A DNA stretch of 64,000 nucleotides from Aurantimonas sp036252795 (GTDB taxonomy: Bacteria > Pseudomonadota > Alphaproteobacteria > Rhizobiales > Rhizobiaceae), in assembly GCA_036252795.1 (NCBI GenBank), contig DASYHY010000190.1, forward strand, positions 8,999-72,998. Reading direction: 5' to 3'. This document shows positions 59,717-64,000 of the stretch, piece after piece (the first letter of the stretch is position 1; the number at the start of each line of letters is the position of its first letter). The position numbers were made by a program, and so were the translations under genes. The notes beneath the pieces were generated by a model, which saw only the letters and a program-made list of their open reading frames with translations, made no database searches and was not told the origin of the DNA.

Positions 59717-60604
59717 ATGGATATCGTTGCCATCCTCCTCCGCCGTGTTCGGGACATGGGGACCGAGTTCGTCCGCATTCTTCCACAGCTCGGAATCGCG
59801 CTGCTGCTGCTCGTCGCAACCTTCTTCATTGCAAAATCTGCCCGGCGGATCGCCGAGCGACTGCTGTCGCATACCGACCTGCGCGGGACCCTCGTCAACC
59901 TGGTCGAAACACTGGTGGGCGTGGCAATCTGGGTTCTGGGCCTTCTGATCGCGATGTCGATCGTGCTGCCCGGGGTAACCCCCGCGAACATCCTCGCAGT
60001 GCTGGGGCTCGGCTCCGTGGCGGTCGGCTTCGCCTTCAAGGACATCTTCGAGAACTTCCTCGCCGGTGTGCTGATCATGCTGCGCAAGCAGATGCGGATC
60101 GGCGACTTCATTCGCTGCCAGGACGTCGAGGGGCGGATCGAGATGATTAGCCTCCGGGACACGCATCTGCGCCACCTCAGCAACGAACTCGTCGTCGTGC
60201 CCAACGCCTATCTGTTCAAGAACCCCGTAGAGGTGGTCACGCACAGCCAGCAGCGACGTCACGAGGTGGAGGTCGGCGTGGCCTATGACGTCGATCTCGA
60301 CGCTGCCCGCACGGTGATTCACGACGCGGTCGCCGCTGTCGGTCCCGTGCAGGAGGACCGGCCAGTGGAAGTGTACGCCAAGGAGTTCGGCGACAGCTCC
60401 ATCAACTTCCTCGTACGCTGGTGGGCGGGTTCGAAGCCGGTCGACGCGCACCAGTCCCGCGACGAGGTGGTACGCGCGATCAAGCGAGCGCTGGATGGTG
60501 CCGGAATGGAAATCCCGTTTCCCTATCGAACGCTCACCTTCAAGGAACCGTTGCCGCTCACACGAGCAAAGCCGGAGGGGCAAGCCGACAGTACAGTCGG
60601 ATGA
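59717..60604 (+). CDS. Small-conductance mechanosensitive channel (MscS family)
   Basis: From ATG 59717 (MDIVAILLRRVRDMG) a 295-residue protein. Two or three membrane helices are followed by the pore-lining helix and MscS core (LAVLGLGSVAVGFAFKDIFE, NFLAGVLIMLRKQMRIGDFI) and a beta domain (LVVVPNAYLFKNPVEVVTHS). It opens under membrane tension to release solutes on osmotic downshift. The earlier in-frame start at 59651 lacks a family-like N-terminus. Confidence 0.92.
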   Translation: MDIVAILLRRVRDMGTEFVRILPQLGIALLLLVATFFIAKSARRIAERLLSHTDLRGTLVNLVETLVGVAIWVLGLLIAMSIVLPGVTPANILAVLGLGSVAVGFAFKDIFENFLAGVLIMLRKQMRIGDFIRCQDVEGRIEMISLRDTHLRHLSNELVVVPNAYLFKNPVEVVTHSQQRRHEVEVGVAYDVDLDAARTVIHDAVAAVGPVQEDRPVEVYAKEFGDSSINFLVRWWAGSKPVDAHQSRDEVVRAIKRALDGAGMEIPFPYRTLTFKEPLPLTRAKPEGQADSTVG

Positions 60605-60647
60605 CCTTCCGGGAGGACCGATCAACGTCCCCGATCGTTGACATTGC

Positions 60648-62075
60648 ATGACGAAACCAGGACTTTTTGCTTCTTCCGCCTTCCTAATTCTTGCCTCCCT
60701 TTCAGCCGCTTCCGCGGCATCACCGATCAGCAGTCCATCCGCTGCAGCAGATGCGGAAAGCCTTTGGTCGTCGCAGAACCGCGAGGCGCTTAGGGACGCC
60801 CTTGCCGCCCGCGCCCGACACGGTCTTGATCACCTGCAATTTCCGGTTCCGGACGGTTCACCCACAAGCCTCGACAAGGCGGCGCTCGGCTATGCCCACG
60901 CACTGGCAGATGGTGTGGTCGATCCCACCTCGCTGCACGCGATCTATACCGTCCCACGACCTACAGACAGGCAGCTCGCCGCAGAGCTCCACCGCGCGCT
61001 TCAGGAAAACCGTCTTGCGGCCTGGCTGAACGGCCTGGCACCACAAGATGCGGCCTATCACGCCCTGAGTGATGCCTACATGGCTGCCAATGATCGGCGC
61101 GGGGTAGGTCGATCAGAGATGTTGGAAAGTGCCGAACCGCTCCGCATCGGGGATGAAAGCAAAGCCGTGGTACCGATTGCGGCGCAGTTGCATGCAGAGG
61201 GCTATCTCGATCAGCCTTACGCGGGATCGACCTACAATCCGGCGCTTGCGGACGCCGTCACCCGGCTGCAGCGGGATTACGGCATCGCGGCTGACGGGAT
61301 CGTCGGCCCCGATACCCTGGCGGTGCTGAACCTCGGGCCCGGTGACCACGCCCGAGCCTTGGCTGTCGCACTGGAGCGCCGACGCTGGCTGTCCCGCAAT
61401 CCGCCGCTGACCCGCATCGACGTCAACACCGCGGCGGCCACGTTGAGATACTACCGGGACGGCGCACTTGTCGACGAACGCAAGGTGATCGTGGGCGAGC
61501 CAGGGAAGGAAACACCCGCGCTATCGTCGCCCATCTACCGGCTAGTCGCCAATCCGACATGGACCATCCCGAAGTCGATCCAGCACGGCGAACTCGCAGG
61601 GGTCAGCCGGCGCTATCTACGCGCGCACAACATGTTTCGCCGGGGCGGCTGGATCGTGCAGCGTTCGGGACGCGGCAATGCGCTCGGCCTGGTCAAGTTC
61701 GACATGCACAACCAGCACGCCATCTACCTCCACGATACGTCGTCCCGTCATCTCTTCGAGCGTAGTCAGCGCCATCTCAGCCACGGGTGCGTCCGGGTCG
61801 CCGATGCGCTTGGCTTCGCCGAGATGCTCGCCGAGCAGGAGGGCGTGGCAAGCGAGTGGCAGCGCGCCCGCGATACCGGGCGGCAGCGGTTCGTCGCTTT
61901 GCCACGAGAAATCCCGGTGCGCATGCTCTACCATAACGTCTTCGTCGCATCCGAAGGCCAGGTCGCCTATCGGACGGACCCGTACGGCTGGAACGCGCCC
62001 ATAGCGGCAGCCCTCGGCTTCTCCGGTAAAGGGGCGTCGGTAGCAAAGCCGGAAGCAATCGATGTCGGTCCATGA
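60648..62075 (+). CDS. L,D-transpeptidase with peptidoglycan-binding domain (YcbB/LdtD type)
   Basis: A 475-residue exported enzyme with a signal peptide (FASSAFLILASLSAASAASP). A helical N-terminal region precedes a PG_binding_1 domain (VTRLQRDYGIAADGIVGPDT) and a YkuD catalytic domain with RHLSHGCVRVADALGFAEML (active Cys). Enzymes of this architecture form 3-3 cross-links in peptidoglycan. TIPKSIQHGELAGVSRRYL is the typical region before the core. It is complete. Confidence 0.92.
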   Translation: MTKPGLFASSAFLILASLSAASAASPISSPSAAADAESLWSSQNREALRDALAARARHGLDHLQFPVPDGSPTSLDKAALGYAHALADGVVDPTSLHAIYTVPRPTDRQLAAELHRALQENRLAAWLNGLAPQDAAYHALSDAYMAANDRRGVGRSEMLESAEPLRIGDESKAVVPIAAQLHAEGYLDQPYAGSTYNPALADAVTRLQRDYGIAADGIVGPDTLAVLNLGPGDHARALAVALERRRWLSRNPPLTRIDVNTAAATLRYYRDGALVDERKVIVGEPGKETPALSSPIYRLVANPTWTIPKSIQHGELAGVSRRYLRAHNMFRRGGWIVQRSGRGNALGLVKFDMHNQHAIYLHDTSSRHLFERSQRHLSHGCVRVADALGFAEMLAEQEGVASEWQRARDTGRQRFVALPREIPVRMLYHNVFVASEGQVAYRTDPYGWNAPIAAALGFSGKGASVAKPEAIDVGP

Positions 62076-62102
62076 CGCTTCTGCGCAGAGGACGGGGGCG
62101 CC

Positions 62103-62280
62103 ATGATGAGCGAGCAGATGTTCTTCGCTGGAGCTCCGGGCGTGTGGCGAACACTGTTGGTGGGGCTGTGTGCGTACGTCCTGCTCATCCTTGTCCTGAG
62201 GACGACGGGCAAGCGAACGCTGTCGAAGATGAACGCGTTCGACCTGATCGTCACCGTAGCGCTTGGATCCACCCTGGGCG
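62103..62280 (+). pseudogene. 5' remnant of a YetF/DUF421 membrane-protein gene
   Basis: The first ~58 residues match YetF-type DUF421 proteins (LVGLCAYVLLILVLRTTGKR, LSKMNAFDLIVTVALGSTLG). Normal members continue A-T-x-L-L and span ~160-230 residues. Here homology stops after S-T-L-G near 62276, and the frame runs on through the PAS-protein gene in the wrong frame to 62510. The rest was lost in a deletion that joined this gene to the chemoreceptor. Confidence 0.8.
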
Positions 62281-63846
62281 AAGCTCGGCCGCGGCGAGTT
62301 CGATGTCGGGACCTACCGCCGCGTCGGCCGGGATGGCCGCGAGCTGTGGCTTCGCGCCACCTACAATCCGGTGCTCGACCCAGATGGTCGCCCGGTGCGG
62401 ATCGTGAAGTTCGCGTCCGACATGACGGAGAGCCGGCAGCGCAATGCCGAGTTCGAAGCGCTCACGCTGGCGATGCGGCGCTCGGCCCTGACGATCGAGC
62501 TTGCCCCTGACGGCATCATCCTCGCGACCAGTAACGGTTATCTCAAGGCACTCGGCTATGCACCGGAGGATGTCGCAGGCGAGCATCACCGGATTCTGTG
62601 TCCGCCCGAACTCGCCTCGAGTGCCGTCTATGCGGCAGCCTGGGAGACGCTTGCCCGCGGCGAGCATATGACGGGCATCTTCAAGCGGCGCGACCGTGAG
62701 GGCCGCGACCTGTGGTTCCAGGCAACCTACAACCCGGTTCTCGATCCGGACGGCCGGGTCGTGAAGATCGTCGGCTTCGCCACCGACGTGACGGACGCGA
62801 AGCTGCGCAGCGCCGAGTTCGAGGCGCGATCAAAGGCGATGGACCGCAGCCAGGCGGTCGTCGAGCTTGGGCTCGACGGGACGATCCTGGAGGCCAACCA
62901 GAACTTCCTCAACGCCCTGGGCTATAGCCGGGCCGAGGTCATCGGCCGTCACCATCGCCTCCTCTGCGACCCTGACTATGCGCGCTCGCCCGACTATGCC
63001 GCGTTCTGGGACAAGCTTGCCGGCGGTGCCTTCGACGCGGGTTTATACCGCCGGATTGGCAAGGACGGCCGCGACGTGTGGCTGCAGGCGACCTACAATC
63101 CCATTCTCGATCCGGACGGACGGCCGATGAAGATCGTCAAGTTCGCGACCGACATTACCGAGGCGCGTGAGCGCGATGCGGAGTTCGCCGGCCGCGATGC
63201 GGCCGTCGATCGCAGCCAGGCCGTGATTGAGTTCGATCTGAAGGGGCTGATCCTGTCCGCCAACCGGAACGCGCAGACCATGCTGGGCTACGACAGCGAG
63301 GCGCTCGTGGGCCAGCACCACCGCATGTTGTGCGACGCTGCCGAGGCGCGCTCGGCCGATTACACGAGGCTTTGGGAACGTCTGTCGCGGGGTGAGTTCG
63401 ATGCGGGGCGATATCGTCGGATCGGGCATGACGGCCGCGAGATTTGGATCCAGGCCTCCTACAACCCGATCCTCGATGCCGACGGCCGACCGAGAAAGGT
63501 CGTCAAGATCGCCACCGACATCACGCGCCAGGTGCTGCTGGAGCGGGAAGCCGAGCACCGCCTTGCTGAAAGCGAGGCGATGCAGCGATCGCTCGACCTG
63601 CGCCGACAGGCGCTGCAGGACACGGTGGCCGAGCTGGACACGATCGTGACCGCGATCGGCGGCATCGCCGCCCAGACCAACCTGCTCGCGCTCAACGCAA
63701 CCATCGAGGCGGCGCGGGCGGGCGAGGCAGGCCGGGGCTTCACGGTGGTGGCGTCGGAGGTCAAGAAGCTGGCCAATGACACGCGCGCGGCGACGGAGCG
63801 TGCGACGGCCATGATCGGCGCGCAGCGCGCCAGCAATGACGGCTAG
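62263..63846 (+). pseudogene. Tandem-PAS chemoreceptor-like protein, N-terminally truncated
   Basis: The open frame holds the end of one PAS unit (GEFDVGTYRRVGRDGRELWL, DPDGRPVRIVKFASDMTE) and three complete PAS units of ~122 residues each, then a short MCP signalling helix (GIAAQTNLLALNATIEAARA, GFTVVASEVKKLANDTRAAT). Such soluble Aer-like receptors sense redox or ligands through PAS and act on CheA. The beginning was lost at the junction with the YetF remnant, near 62273-62282. The only start in frame is TTG 62263, inside the YetF part. Three PAS units and the signalling helix are intact, so a shortened product is possible. It ends 21 residues after the signalling core. Confidence 0.75.
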
Positions 63847-63870
63847 TAAGATGATGGCGAGTAGAACGAG

Positions 63871-64000
63871 ATGATGAGGCCCGGTGATAGCAGGCGCTCC
63901 CACGAGGCGATCCGCGCCGCTGCCTCCGCACTTCGTGACTGCGTCAGGGCTGGACCTCCGCTTACCGACCTCGGCCGGCTACGAATGAACCTGGCCAATA
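63871..64000 (+). CDS. Start of an unknown gene, cut by window end
   Basis: From ATG 63871 the frame stays open to the end (MMRPGDSRRSHEAIRAAASA, then L-G-R-L-R-M-N-L-A-N). It is helical and Ala/Arg-rich, similar in style to small alphaproteobacterial HHE-type or regulatory proteins, but too short to name. GAACGAG lies upstream. Confidence 0.4.
   Translation, partial: MMRPGDSRRSHEAIRAAASALRDCVRAGPPLTDLGRLRMNLAN

Noticed and set aside
60618..60643. TCAACG-N8-CGTTGA dyad before the second L,D-transpeptidase as an FNR box
   Set aside because: The half-sites are in the reverse order and spacing compared with TTGA-N6-TCAA.
1..64000. CRISPR arrays, tRNA and rRNA genes
   Set aside because: No evenly spaced short repeats with unique spacers, no cloverleaf-like sequence next to the integrase and no rRNA-like conserved stretch were seen.

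Overview
The window looks like 64 kb of a GC-rich alphaproteobacterium of the Sphingomonas/Sphingobium/Novosphingobium type. It carries an imuA-imuB-dnaE2 mutagenesis cassette behind an alphaproteobacterial LexA box (GAAC-N7-GAAC), a MucR/Ros regulator and an FNR-type regulator with matching TTGA-N6-TCAA boxes. An IS110-family element, a tyrosine integrase, a VapBC pair, two serine resolvases and several chimeric or truncated genes point to a plasmid or a much rearranged accessory region. This taxonomic call is inference from gene content; no rRNA or other core marker is present.

Layout. 1-5.8 kb: a tight plus-strand series of small membrane and secreted proteins joined mostly by overlapping stop/start codons, with a coupling-protein-like fragment, a CsgG/HfaB lipoprotein-type protein, a NERD nuclease-related protein, a zinc-ribbon membrane protein and an SGNH hydrolase. 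5.8-10.4 kb: a MucR regulator, two tandem paralogous 46-residue membrane proteins, and a minus-strand defence locus (CD-NTase with AGS-C sensor plus a SLATT membrane effector, with a ParB-like gene upstream and a small coiled-coil gene downstream). 10.4-12.5 kb: a SRAP-domain remnant abutting an IS110-family element. 12.5-15.3 kb: two A/T-richer secreted hypotheticals, HU and a degenerate GGDEF protein. 15.3-21.4 kb: the SOS-controlled imuA-imuB-dnaE2 cassette. 21.4-25.2 kb: an unknown gene, integrase, VapBC and a resolvase broken by a 7-base deletion.

25.2-44.9 kb: a respiration and low-oxygen module. A cyoABCD-surf1 quinol oxidase operon, an MFS transporter, a flavodoxin-like reductase, an HWE-type kinase, an FNR protein, OmpW, HemN, a frameshifted second FNR-like gene, a GNAT, an L,D-transpeptidase, a MASE1-PAS-GGDEF cyclase, an in-frame chimera of a UbiH-like monooxygenase and half a Na+/H+ antiporter, and an SLC13-like carrier. 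Four perfect TTGA-N6-TCAA palindromes lie in four intergenic regions here, and the encoded FNR has both the cluster cysteines and the E-x-x-S-R recognition helix that fit them.

45-64 kb: a NYN ribonuclease-like gene, an intact copy of the resolvase, then a dense ion-homeostasis and envelope block (DUF305, permease, DUF2254, CPA1 antiporter, DUF389, NhaA, K+ channel, GH97 lipoprotein, SLC13 carrier, DUF202, MscS, L,D-transpeptidase). The end holds a truncated YetF gene fused by deletion to an N-terminally truncated tandem-PAS chemoreceptor, and the beginning of a further gene.
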